A DNA stretch of 64,000 nt from UBA8437 sp964646205. Its GTDB lineage: Bacteria > Planctomycetota > Planctomycetia > Planctomycetales > Planctomycetaceae. Below are positions 36,102 through 44,819 of the stretch, one piece after another. The notes under the pieces are model-generated. The model saw only the letters and a program-made list of their open reading frames with translations. It ran no database searches and was not told the DNA's origin. The stretch is from contig CAZYAZ010000009.1 in NCBI GenBank assembly GCA_964646205.1, positions 43,577 to 107,576 on the forward strand, given 5' to 3'. The stretch's first letter is position 1. Every line of letters starts with the position of its first letter. The translations under genes and the position numbers were made by a program.

Positions 36102-37397
36102 ATGATCGAAAACAAAATTCCAATCGTCTTGCTGGTGGTGCTTACGACAGCGACCAACGTCGTGGTGAACGCCGCAGTGTCACAAGCCAAAGACCTCTCC
36201 ACACTGGTGCGATTCAGCGCCATGGGCGATGGGCCCTACAGTGCGGAAGAAGACCGTGTGCTGGCACAACAACTCCCCATGTTGCCACCTGGCAACGAGT
36301 TTTTCGTGCACCTGGGTGACATCAAGTCCGGGGAGAGCCCCTGTGACGAGGCCTCCTACATCAAGATCCACGGAATACTCTCCAAGTCCCAGTTTCCAGT
36401 CTTCGTCGTCCCCGGCGACAACGAGTGGAACGACTGCGCCGATCCAGACAACGCCTGGACTCTCTGGAAGAAGCACTTCACGCGATTCGATCAACGGTGG
36501 AAGCACCGGTTCGCGGTCTTACGGCAGATCAGTCGCAGAGAGAATTTTTCGTTCGTTCGCAATGGAGTCCTGTTCATTGGCCTGAACCTGGTCGGCGGTC
36601 GACTGCATGATCCCGACGAATGGGAAAAACGGCATGACGACAATCTCGAGTGGGTGAAACGAAACCTGAGATACTACGAGTCCAAGGCCAGTTGCCTGGT
36701 CCTCCTGGCACACGCCGAACCACTCAAAAAACACAACGACTTCTTCAAGCCGTTGAACAAGATCGCCTCCAAGTTCGAAAAACCGGTTCTCTATCTGCAC
36801 GGTGATGGACACCGCTGGATTCATGACCGACCGTTCAAGGCCAAGAACATCCTGCGGGTTCAGGTCGACCAGGGCAGCGTCGCCCCCCCGTTGTTTGTGA
36901 CTGTCACCAACGACCCGGCCCAGCCATTTGTTTTCGATCGCCGCATGTCCGAAGACAAGGCGGCCGCGGCCCTGACCAAGATTGGTGCCAAGCTCAAGCG
37001 AGATGACGCCGGACGAATCACCGAGGTGGACCTTGGCGAACGAAAAATCACCGACACCGACCTGGTGCACCTGGTCGGGCTACGCGCCATCAAGGAATTG
37101 AGCCTGCACCAGACCAAGATCACCAGTGCCGGCCTCCGTCACCTGGCCAAGCTGACGACATTGAAACGGGTCTTTCTCAGCGACACCGCTGTCGACGACC
37201 AGGGCATCTCACAACTCAAGAAACTCAAAAATCTCAACACCCTGGGCCTGTCGGGAACCCGGGTCAGCGACCGCGGTCTCAAGTACCTCAACGGTCTCAA
37301 GAACCTCTCCTCGCTGTTCCTGCTGGGAACCCGGGTCACCGATGCGGGAGTGGCCATTCTCCAGAAAGCCCTGCCAGACTGTGACATCACCAACTGA
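36102..37397 (+). CDS. Metallophosphoesterase-LRR fusion protein
   Basis: A 431-residue protein starting at ATG 36102 (MIENKIPIVLLVVL) with a signal peptide of about 25 residues. Residues about 33-282 carry calcineurin-like phosphoesterase motifs: GDGPYS (42-47), LGDIK (71-75), GDNEW (105-109), HAEP (204-207) and HGDGH (233-237), matching the Asp, Asp, Asn, His and GxH metal-ligand blocks. The first block lacks the usual DxH. Residues about 283-431 are five or so LRR units with ITDxxL and a C-terminal LQKALPDCDITN cap, like the lipoprotein at 276. It probably acts outside the cytoplasm on an unknown phosphoester, with the LRR as targeting module. It is not clearly linked to its neighbours. 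Confidence 0.8.
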   Translation: MIENKIPIVLLVVLTTATNVVVNAAVSQAKDLSTLVRFSAMGDGPYSAEEDRVLAQQLPMLPPGNEFFVHLGDIKSGESPCDEASYIKIHGILSKSQFPVFVVPGDNEWNDCADPDNAWTLWKKHFTRFDQRWKHRFAVLRQISRRENFSFVRNGVLFIGLNLVGGRLHDPDEWEKRHDDNLEWVKRNLRYYESKASCLVLLAHAEPLKKHNDFFKPLNKIASKFEKPVLYLHGDGHRWIHDRPFKAKNILRVQVDQGSVAPPLFVTVTNDPAQPFVFDRRMSEDKAAAALTKIGAKLKRDDAGRITEVDLGERKITDTDLVHLVGLRAIKELSLHQTKITSAGLRHLAKLTTLKRVFLSDTAVDDQGISQLKKLKNLNTLGLSGTRVSDRGLKYLNGLKNLSSLFLLGTRVTDAGVAILQKALPDCDITN

Positions 37398-37398
37398 G

Positions 37399-37427
37399 TC
37401 CGGGCCGGTTCCACCACACTGCCCGGA
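37399..37427. terminator. Hairpin between converging genes
   Basis: TCCGGGC (37399-37405) and GCCCGGA (37421-37427) form a perfect 7-base stem with a 15-base loop, starting 1 base after the phosphoesterase-LRR stop and before the end of the converging RND gene. There is no T-tract. It may act as a terminator in either direction. Confidence 0.35.
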
Positions 37428-37489
37428 TGATGATTCCCGGCCAACCCGGCTGCGTCACCTGCCGTCACTCGAACCGGTCTCCGAAACGG

Positions 37490-40400
37490 TCACGCCTGCC
37501 GACCACCGGCAATGCGGCCCCACAACATCGCCCGGACTTCAATCGCCAGGCTGAACATCGTCGGCACCAGGATCAGGGTGAAGATCGTGGAGACGACCAG
37601 CCCCCCCAGGACCACGCTGCCCAGCCCACGATACAGCTCACTGCCGGCCCCCGGAAACAGGACCAGCGGCAACAGGCCCAGCACCGTGGTGATCGTGGTC
37701 ATGAAGATCGGTCGGACTCTGGTACGAATGCTCGCCAGGATCGCATCCGTCGCTGAGAGCCCCTCCTCGCGCATGTGGTTCAGAGACTGGTGCACGATCA
37801 AAATCGGATTGTTCACCACCGTCCCGATCAAGATCACAAACCCCAGCATCGTCAACACGTCGAGCGATTGCGGCACGAACAGGTTGAGCACGACCAGGCC
37901 AACAATTCCACCGACAGCCCCAAGTGGAACACTCAGGATGATCACCAGGGGGTACAGCCACGACTCGAACAGGGCGGCCATCAACAGGTAGGTGATCAAC
38001 AGCGCCAGCAGGATATTGAACCGCAAGGCCACCCAGGTCGTCCTGAGTTTGTCGGCAGTGCCACCGAGCGTGATCCGGTAACCGCCGTCGAGTTGTTTGC
38101 CAGCAACCAGGGGCGAGATGATCTTCGCATCAATCCGTTGCATCGCCTCCTCCAACGGCATCTCCGGTGGCGGGGTGACCTGGATCGTGACCACCCGGAA
38201 TCGTTCCCGGTGATTGACCTGTTCAGGACCACTGCTCATCGCCACCGCCGCAATCGCCCCCAGTGGAACAATCTGCCCCAGCGGTGTCGCCACCGGCAAC
38301 GACTCGATGTCCTGCGTGCTATTGGCGTTCTGCAGTTGCCCCTTGATGGTCAGGTCGATCTTGTCACCGTCCAGGAAGTAGTCTCCCGCGTAGGCCCCAT
38401 CAACCAACGCGTTGGCGGTGTAACCCAGGTCCGAATTGGAGATCCCCATCTCGGTCGCCTGCATCAGGCGCGGACGGATGTGGACCTCGGGAGTCGAAAG
38501 ATCCAGGCTGGGAACCGGCCGCGCCTGCGAGTCGTCGCCCAGCACGTCACGAACCTGCCCCAGCACCCGTCCACCCAGTTGAACGAGTGTTTCCAGTTCC
38601 GGACCGGTGATCTCGATGTCGATCGATCGGCCGGTGCCGAGACCTCTTTCAAACAGGCTCGACTGGCTCGCAATCGCGATCGTGCCGGGCAACCGCCTGC
38701 AGGCCCGGCGAATGACCGGTATCAACTCGCCCGCCCGGGTCGCCTCCAACGCCCGCAACCCCACGAACACCCGTCGCCCCCGCGCCACAAAGAAACAGTC
38801 TCCGATGATCGGACCATCCAGGTTCGCCGCCGCCGTGGTGCCAGGATCCACATCCCAGTGCGGAGCCAACTCCGCCTCGACCGTCTCACCCAGTTTCATC
38901 AACTCGTCAACGTTGTAGCCCGGGGGAGGCATCAGGATCGCGAACACCAGGTTGCGGTTCCCCGCCGGCAGGTACTCGACCCTGGGCCAGAACGTGTAGC
39001 TGAAGCCCACCGACGACACCACCAACAGGTTGACAACCAACAGCCGCCGCAGGATGCCCCGTTGGACCCAACGGTTGATTCCAACTATGACACCGACAAA
39101 TCCGGCTGCCAGTTGACGGGGTAGACGAACCAGCAGCGAGTCCCTGACCACCACGTCGACTGGCAACGGTTCATCAAACTGCCCGGCAAACAGTCGAGTG
39201 GAGGCGGTGCAGATAACGGTCATCGAGAACAGCATCGAGAGCCCGACGGCTGCGCTGATTGCCAGGGCAATGTCACGAAACAACTGGCCGGCTTCATCCT
39301 GGATGAACACCACGGGCAAGAAAACGGCGACCGTGGTCAGAGTCGACGCGGCAACAGCTCCCCAGACCTCCTTGGTACCACGCACCGCCGCATCCCGGAC
39401 ACCTTCTCCCAACGCACAACGGCGGGTGATGTTCTCGAGCACGACGACGGCGTTGTCGACGAGCATCCCCACGGCGAAGGCCAACCCAGCCAGGCTGACC
39501 ACGTTAAGCGACCGTCCCATCAGGCCGAGGATCAAGAACGTGCCGACGATGCTTGCCGGAATCGCCGCACCGACAAGCAACGCCCCCCGCGCAAACCAGA
39601 AACCAACTCCAACCAATAGCAGCAGGCCGGGGACCGCAAACCACGGCGAAATGTACGTCGCCGCCAGTGCTGCCGCCACGACCAGCGGGACGGCCAGCAA
39701 CGTGCGAACATCCAGGTGCAGGAACACCATCAGCACGATCATCGTCAAGGCACCGCCCAGGAAGATGTTCTGCCGGACCAGTGCAATCGAAGAGTAAATG
39801 TAGTCGGTCTCGTCGTAGACCTGTGACAACTGCAACCCGCGGGGTTCCAGAATCCGCTGGTTGATCTCGAGGTTGGCTTCCCGCAGCCCCGCCATCACCT
39901 CCAGCACGTTGGCACCCGATTCGCGGATGCAGTTGAGCGAGATGCTTGACTCACCCAGCCGCCTGACCACACCGGTGGCCTTCTTGAATCCCAGTTTGAC
40001 CTCGGCCACGTCTCGCACATAGATCGGCGCTCCGTCCTGCACCACCAGCAACTGGTCCCGGACTTCCGCGGGGTCACGAAACTGGCCCAGTGTCCTGACG
40101 ACCCACCGACGTTTGCCCTCGGAGAAGTCGCCGGCCGAGGTGTCCTTGTTCTGGCCTCGCAACACACGCAGCACATCGGCGATGGTGATTTGCCGAGCCG
40201 CCAATTTCTCGGCATCGACGATCACCTGCAGTTCCTCCTCCAGACCACCCAGCACATTGGCCTGCGAAATACCGGGAACCCGCTCGAACCGTGACTCGAT
40301 TTCATTTTCCGCAAATCGCCGCAGCTTGGTGACATCCGTATCAGGTGGCAACACCTCCTGGATCTCCGGATGTTCCAGGGCCAACGCTCTCAATCGGTAC

Positions 40401-40936
40401 AGCCCCAGTCCGACACTGTGACTTTCGCGGATCTTCTGGATCTTCGAGGCCAACTTCGGGTGACTGACCTGGAACTCGGCCAGTTGTTTGTCACTGGGAC
40501 GACGGGCACTGAGGATGAACCAGGCGATGGGCCGATCGGCAGAATTCGCCGTGGAAATCACCGGCTGATCGGCATCCTCGGGGTACTCGCGAACCTGCTG
40601 CAGGCGACTGTTGACCTTCAACAGCGCCTCGTCCATATCGGTCCCCACGAGGAATTCCAGCGAGACGCGGGACAACGAATCGGAACTCTCGGAACTCATC
40701 TTCTTGAGCCCCTCGACGCTCTTGAGTTGTTCCTCCTGCTCGAGAGTGATCTCCCGTTCGATTTCCTGCGGGCTCGCACCCGGCCACCGGGTCTCGATGG
40801 TGATCGTCGGGGTCTGCACCTCCGGCGTCAGTTGCATCGGCATCCGTTCCAGTGACACGACACCGAACAGCGCGACCAGCAACACGCCCACGGTCACCTT
40901 GACCGGGTTGTTGATGAATGACTCGATCAGGTTCAT
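37490..40936 (-). CDS. RND efflux pump, inner-membrane permease
   Basis: A 1148-residue RND permease, about 100 residues longer than AcrB, beginning MNLIESFINNPVKVTVGVLLVALFG. The extra length includes inserts in the first periplasmic loop (about 150-200) and around helices 2-3 (about 425-460). The helix-4 motif reads FAVGMLVDNAVVVLENI, with Asp-Asn where most HAE pumps have Asp-Asp, so one relay residue is absent. It lies 4 bases after the stop of its adaptor gene, an operon. The pump differs clearly from the one at 27607, so it is not a recent duplicate. The substrate is unknown, and no outer-membrane channel gene is adjacent. Confidence 0.9.
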   Translation of the reverse strand: MNLIESFINNPVKVTVGVLLVALFGVVSLERMPMQLTPEVQTPTITIETRWPGASPQEIEREITLEQEEQLKSVEGLKKMSSESSDSLSRVSLEFLVGTDMDEALLKVNSRLQQVREYPEDADQPVISTANSADRPIAWFILSARRPSDKQLAEFQVSHPKLASKIQKIRESHSVGLGLYRLRALALEHPEIQEVLPPDTDVTKLRRFAENEIESRFERVPGISQANVLGGLEEELQVIVDAEKLAARQITIADVLRVLRGQNKDTSAGDFSEGKRRWVVRTLGQFRDPAEVRDQLLVVQDGAPIYVRDVAEVKLGFKKATGVVRRLGESSISLNCIRESGANVLEVMAGLREANLEINQRILEPRGLQLSQVYDETDYIYSSIALVRQNIFLGGALTMIVLMVFLHLDVRTLLAVPLVVAAALAATYISPWFAVPGLLLLVGVGFWFARGALLVGAAIPASIVGTFLILGLMGRSLNVVSLAGLAFAVGMLVDNAVVVLENITRRCALGEGVRDAAVRGTKEVWGAVAASTLTTVAVFLPVVFIQDEAGQLFRDIALAISAAVGLSMLFSMTVICTASTRLFAGQFDEPLPVDVVVRDSLLVRLPRQLAAGFVGVIVGINRWVQRGILRRLLVVNLLVVSSVGFSYTFWPRVEYLPAGNRNLVFAILMPPPGYNVDELMKLGETVEAELAPHWDVDPGTTAAANLDGPIIGDCFFVARGRRVFVGLRALEATRAGELIPVIRRACRRLPGTIAIASQSSLFERGLGTGRSIDIEITGPELETLVQLGGRVLGQVRDVLGDDSQARPVPSLDLSTPEVHIRPRLMQATEMGISNSDLGYTANALVDGAYAGDYFLDGDKIDLTIKGQLQNANSTQDIESLPVATPLGQIVPLGAIAAVAMSSGPEQVNHRERFRVVTIQVTPPPEMPLEEAMQRIDAKIISPLVAGKQLDGGYRITLGGTADKLRTTWVALRFNILLALLITYLLMAALFESWLYPLVIILSVPLGAVGGIVGLVVLNLFVPQSLDVLTMLGFVILIGTVVNNPILIVHQSLNHMREEGLSATDAILASIRTRVRPIFMTTITTVLGLLPLVLFPGAGSELYRGLGSVVLGGLVVSTIFTLILVPTMFSLAIEVRAMLWGRIAGGRQA

Positions 40937-40940
40937 GGGC

Positions 40941-42353
40941 CTAACGCTGGCTCCCAGTTGCCTTGGTNNNNNNNNNNNNNNNNNNNNNNNNNNNNNNNNN
41001 NNNNNNNNNNNNNNNNNNNNNNNNNNNNNNNNNNNNNNNNNNNNNNNNNNNNNNNNNNNNNNNNNNNGTTGCCTTGGTCGGCTTGGGACGGGGAACGACG
41101 GGAGCCGAACGGGGGGTCACGGCCTGTCCAGGCCGCAAACGTTCGTTGCCTTGCACGACGACCTTCTGGCCTGCTGCGATCTCGCCGGTGACCTGTATCA
41201 ACGAGCCGCTGGCGACCCCCAGCCTGACAGGCACCGGGCGAACAACCTGCTTCTTTGAGTCGGCCTTGTCAGTGCCGACAACGTAGACAACCGGCGAACG
41301 CCCCCCCAGTACCAGTGCGTCCTTGGGAACCAGTAACGCCCGCGACCGAGCCCCCGTCGGCAAAGTCACACGAGACAGCATGCCCGCCTTGATCAGCGGA
41401 ACGCCTTCGGTGATCGTATTGGACAACCGGATCTTGACCGGGAACGTCCTGGTCCGCTGGTCGGCCTGGGGGATAATCGTGGCAATCGTGCCGGTCAGAA
41501 TTTTCTGTGGCAGCGCCATGATCTCAACCCGGACCGAAGTGCCAATCCGCAGGTGGGGAACCTGGCTCTCCAGGACGCTCACTTTCACGTCCACCTGGTC
41601 GAGCGACACGACGTCGACAACCGGATCACCTCGGCTGACCCATTCCCCCACCTCGGTTCGTCGCGAGGTGATGTAACCGTCGAAGCGGGAGACGATCGTG
41701 TGTTTCTTGATGCGATCCTTGAGTTGTTCGACGACGGCGTGTTGGACAGCCAGTCGTGCGCCAGCCTGCAGCAGTTTCTCCGCACGTGGCCCCGCGACAG
41801 CCAACTCGTGGCCGGCCTTGGCGTCGTCAAAATCCCGCTCGGCGCTGATGGCTGCCGAGATGACCGCAGCGAGGTCGTCCTCGGTCACCGTCCCCTGTCG
41901 AGCCAGGGCGGTGAAGCGAGCCCGCCGGCCGACATGGAATTCGCGACGCGCTTTGGCTGCGAGCATTCGAGCCTGCAACTGGACGATTTCTCCGGGTCGC
42001 GTTCCGTTCTGCAATTCCTTGTGAGATTCCTGGCGGAACACCAATTCCCCCTCGGCCGCTTTCAACTCCAATTCGATTGTCGCCGTCAGCAGTCTTGCCA
42101 ATGGTTGACCACCACGAATCCGGTCCCCTTCCTCAACTGGGAACTCGGTCACCCGACCGTCAACGGCGCTGCCTATCGTTGCCCTCTTGAGTGGTTCGAC
42201 CGAACCGACAAACGAATGCCCCGCGGTCACTTCCCGCTCCACAACCGGAACGACAACCACGACCGCCGGACCCCGCTGGGCCGGCAAACGGCTGGCCAGC
42301 AGTAGCACGAACACGGCTGACAAAATCACTCGACTGTTCAAAACACGTGACAC
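40941..42353 (-). CDS. RND efflux periplasmic adaptor, interrupted by assembly gap
   Basis: A HlyD/AcrA-type adaptor with a signal/anchor (VLNSRVILSAVFVLLLASRLPAQ), lipoyl half (GSVEPLKRATIGSAVDGRVTEFPVEEGDRIRGG), a coiled-coil hairpin, the second lipoyl half (HTIVSRFDGYITSRRTEVGEWV), a beta-barrel and a membrane-proximal domain. I chose GTG 42353 because GGAGAGG lies just upstream at a good distance; an in-frame ATG at 42368 overlaps those bases. The gap at 40968-41067 falls in the last codons. The flanks share 11 identical bases, and merging them gives an uninterrupted C-terminus ...PKPTKATGSQR and a protein of about 433 residues. The RND gene follows 4 bases after the stop. Confidence 0.85.
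   Translation of the reverse strand: MSRVLNSRVILSAVFVLLLASRLPAQRGPAVVVVVPVVEREVTAGHSFVGSVEPLKRATIGSAVDGRVTEFPVEEGDRIRGGQPLARLLTATIELELKAAEGELVFRQESHKELQNGTRPGEIVQLQARMLAAKARREFHVGRRARFTALARQGTVTEDDLAAVISAAISAERDFDDAKAGHELAVAGPRAEKLLQAGARLAVQHAVVEQLKDRIKKHTIVSRFDGYITSRRTEVGEWVSRGDPVVDVVSLDQVDVKVSVLESQVPHLRIGTSVRVEIMALPQKILTGTIATIIPQADQRTRTFPVKIRLSNTITEGVPLIKAGMLSRVTLPTGARSRALLVPKDALVLGGRSPVVYVVGTDKADSKKQVVRPVPVRLGVASGSLIQVTGEIAAGQKVVVQGNERLRPGQAVTPRSAPVVPRPKPTKAXXXXXXXXXXXXXXXXXXXXXXXXXXXXXXXXXXTKATGSQR
40968..41067. other. Assembly gap (100 N), probably not a real gap
   Basis: Exactly 100 N. The 11 bases before it (GTTGCCTTGGT) are repeated directly after it. Overlapping the two contig ends gives continuous sequence in the adaptor's frame: removing the N run plus one copy takes out 111 bases, or 37 codons. 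Confidence 0.85.
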
Positions 42354-42522
42354 AATCACCTCTCCCATGCACCACTGGGTCGACCGGCGGCAATCGATCG
42401 GCCGTGCGGTTTTCTTCGTGGACATCCTAACAGAGACCACTGGAAACCCCGCAGTGTGACCAACGGTGTTGGACTGGAAACCGGACACCGATGCCCCAGG
42501 ACGGATCAGAACACCACCCGGT

Positions 42523-44481
42523 CTAGGGCGAACCCGCTTTCTTCTTGAGCAATTCGACGCAGCGGACCCGACCGGGTCCGAGACTCTTCGTATCGAGTTT
42601 CAACTGCAACAGGCCGGCCAGCACTCGCGTTGTCGCCGCATCGGCCTCGGTCGATTGGACGGGAATCTCGCCATCGGCGTTCTTGGCGCCGGCGTCGGCC
42701 CCCTTGCTCAGCAACAACTCGAGCACCGCAGCGTGACCACCGAATGCCGACGCATGCAGCGGACTCGACCCGTCACGGTTCTTACCATTGACGTCTGCCT
42801 TAGCGGCAATCAACAGCCCCGCGATCTCGGCGTTTCCATGATAAGCGGCCCATGCCAGGGCCGTGATACCCAGTTCAGGGTCCTGGACATTCGGATCCAC
42901 CGGCTTGGCCAGCAGTTGTTTGATGGTCGCAACATCCTGATTGCGAACCGCCGCACACAGTTCCTTGGCCCCGGTGCCATTCTTGAGCAACTCCAGGCAC
43001 TTCGCCCTCCCCTTTTGGACAACAGCCAGGTCAACTTTCAACTGCAACAACCCGGCGACAAACTGGGTGGTGCCCGCATCAGCAGAAGCGGCCGAATGAG
43101 CCAACTCCCCGTCTTCGTTTTTTGCATTGACGTCAATGCCACTGTTGAGCAGAAGTTCCACGATCGCCGGATGCCCCAAAAAGACCGCGCCGTGCAAGGC
43201 CGTGCTACCATCGCGGTTCTTCCCGTTGACGTTCACACGATTCTTGATCAGCAACCGCACAACCTCGACGTTGCCGGACATCGAGGCCCATCCCAGGGCA
43301 GTCACTCCGATCTGGGCATCCTGGCCATTGGGATCCCCCCCATCAGCCAATGCCTTCTTGACACCCTCGAGATCTCGTTTGCGAACGGCCCCGATCAGCA
43401 GGCCGCTGTTCACGGGAGCCTTGGCACCGTTCTTCTTGAGCACGGAGGCGGACTTGGCACGTCCCTGGGTAATGACGGCCACATCGACCTTGATCTGCAA
43501 CAACCCGCCAATGAACGCAATTCCCTCGGCACCGGTCGTCGCGGAAACCAGTGGTGTCTCGCCCTTGTTGTTCTTGAGATTCGGGTCGGCTTTCTTACTC
43601 AGCAACAGTTCAACGACTGCCGTTCGACCCATGTACGACGCGCTATGCAAAGGACTGGTGCCATCGTCCCGGTTGGGTCCATTCACATCAGCGCCCTTGT
43701 CGATCAGCAGCGTGGCGATCTCGACATGTCCCAGCAGCGAAGCCCAGTTCAAAGGCGTGATCCCAAATTGCCGACCATGGGCATTGATGTTGGCTCCGCC
43801 AGCCAGAGCCTGCTTGACCGCCACAACGTTCTGCTTGCGAATCGCCCCAATTAGTCCCCCGCCACCGCCGCCCGCACCGCCACCGGCCTTGCCACCCCGC
43901 TTGGCGAGCAATGCAGCGGACTGGTTTCGATTGGCTTCCACGGACTGCTGATTCACCTGGATCTGCAACAGGCCGGCAACAAACTGGGTCGTTCCCCAGT
44001 CGACCTTCAGGACATCGCTCGGGGTCTCGCTCTTGTTGTTCTTGATGTTGGCGTCGACTCCCTTTTCCAGCAGGTACTCAACAACTTCGGTCCGTCCCAG
44101 GAAGGCAGCCGAATGCAAGGCACTGTTCCCGTCGTTGTCCTTGCCGTTGATGTTGGCTCCCTTTTGGACCAGCGCGTCAACAATTTCTCGGTGACCGTAG
44201 ACAGCCGCCGCATTCAGGATGGGTGCCCCGTTGGGATCCTTGCTATTGGCATCAGTTCCCGAGGCCAGGTGCTGCTTCACGACCTTGGTATTCCCCACAC
44301 GAATGGCCGTCCAGATGTCAATTTCCGGGGGAGATTCCGGCTGGACCGGTTTCGAAGTCGCCGACTCCGGTGCAACCTTTGTGGTCGATGACGGCCCATC
44401 ACCAGTTGTCGGATCACCTCCACAACCCACCATCACCAGGACAGCCAAGCACGCGAAGTACAACTTCGAGGTCTTCATCAT
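42523..44481 (-). CDS. Ankyrin-repeat lipoprotein of four tandem modules
   Basis: A 652-residue lipoprotein. I chose ATG 44481 (MMKTSKLYFACLAVLVMVGC) because it starts on a signal peptide with a clear lipobox (VMVGC, lipidated Cys20) and follows AAGGAAAG. After a Ser/Pro-rich linker (21-53) come four modules at about 56-197, 209-354, 361-506 and 507-652. Each has three ankyrin-type units (e.g. VNGKNRDGSTALHGAVFLGH) and ends in a segment of about 35 residues with the pattern xFVAGLLQLKVDxxxVxxGRxKxxxLLKxxG. A Gly-rich stretch (200-209) separates modules 1 and 2. It should be anchored to a membrane facing the periplasm or surface, with a protein-binding role. It is divergent from DUF4956/polyP polymerase/CotH-ankyrin, and the last of these has the same modules. 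Confidence 0.87.
   Translation of the reverse strand: MMKTSKLYFACLAVLVMVGCGGDPTTGDGPSSTTKVAPESATSKPVQPESPPEIDIWTAIRVGNTKVVKQHLASGTDANSKDPNGAPILNAAAVYGHREIVDALVQKGANINGKDNDGNSALHSAAFLGRTEVVEYLLEKGVDANIKNNKSETPSDVLKVDWGTTQFVAGLLQIQVNQQSVEANRNQSAALLAKRGGKAGGGAGGGGGGLIGAIRKQNVVAVKQALAGGANINAHGRQFGITPLNWASLLGHVEIATLLIDKGADVNGPNRDDGTSPLHSASYMGRTAVVELLLSKKADPNLKNNKGETPLVSATTGAEGIAFIGGLLQIKVDVAVITQGRAKSASVLKKNGAKAPVNSGLLIGAVRKRDLEGVKKALADGGDPNGQDAQIGVTALGWASMSGNVEVVRLLIKNRVNVNGKNRDGSTALHGAVFLGHPAIVELLLNSGIDVNAKNEDGELAHSAASADAGTTQFVAGLLQLKVDLAVVQKGRAKCLELLKNGTGAKELCAAVRNQDVATIKQLLAKPVDPNVQDPELGITALAWAAYHGNAEIAGLLIAAKADVNGKNRDGSSPLHASAFGGHAAVLELLLSKGADAGAKNADGEIPVQSTEADAATTRVLAGLLQLKLDTKSLGPGRVRCVELLKKKAGSP
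42526..44316 (-). repeat. Four coding modules of about 146 codons
   Basis: Module boundaries on the minus strand: 44316-43891, 43857-43420, 43401-42964 and 42963-42526. Modules 3 and 4 abut directly. The conserved parts are the second and third ankyrin units (DVNGKNRDGSxxLHxxAFxGH) and the AGLLQ segment. The array looks like tandem duplication of a whole module and not of single ankyrin units. Confidence 0.75.
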
Positions 44482-44819
44482 CTTTCCTTCAGATTTTTTC
44501 CAGACCGTCCCCAGCAGCCAAAACGATTCGCAATCCAGGTCGATTGCCTGACGCGAATATAGCGATTGGACCAATTTTTCGTCCAAATTAATTGGCACTG
44601 TACGGATTACTCAAGCAAGACTGTTTCCAAATTTGAGTTCTAGAAAAATCGGACGGACTTTTCTTGGACACTCGTTTTGGAGGTAAGTAAGAATGGTCAG
44701 ACGCGCGACAGCACCATTTCGCTTGGCGCGGTTGCCCGTTGATCCGGACTGAATTCCACCGCATGTGGACATGGTGGAATCGGCTCGCCGACAAAATGGG
44801 GGAAAGGAACTAACTGACG
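44482..44819. other. Divergent intergenic region, AT-richer than its surroundings
   Basis: 338 bases between the ankyrin lipoprotein and the DUF4956 operon. It is clearly richer in A and T than the genes around it, as expected for a double promoter region. For the plus strand a weak candidate is TTGGAC (44664-44669), 18 bases, TAAGAA (44688-44693). The minus-strand candidate is listed separately. No gene is seen. Confidence 0.5.
44556..44586 (-). promoter_or_regulatory. Candidate sigma-70 promoter with overlapping dyad for the ankyrin lipoprotein
   Basis: On the minus strand TTGGAC (44586-44581) and TATATT (44561-44556) are separated by 19 bases, a little long. A perfect dyad TTGGAC/GTCCAA (44566-44571 and 44581-44586) covers the -35 element and spacer and could be a regulator site. 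The leader to the ATG would be about 65 bases. Confidence 0.3.

Noticed and set aside
37775..39124. A 449-residue open frame on the plus strand opposite the second RND pump
   Set aside because: Rich in Gln, His and Arg, typical of antisense GC-rich membrane-protein genes; no helices or domains.
42466..43854. A 462-residue open frame on the plus strand opposite the ankyrin lipoprotein
   Set aside because: Antisense shadow of the repeat modules; its own repeats mirror the ankyrin periodicity. The lipoprotein frame has a lipobox and clear ankyrin units.
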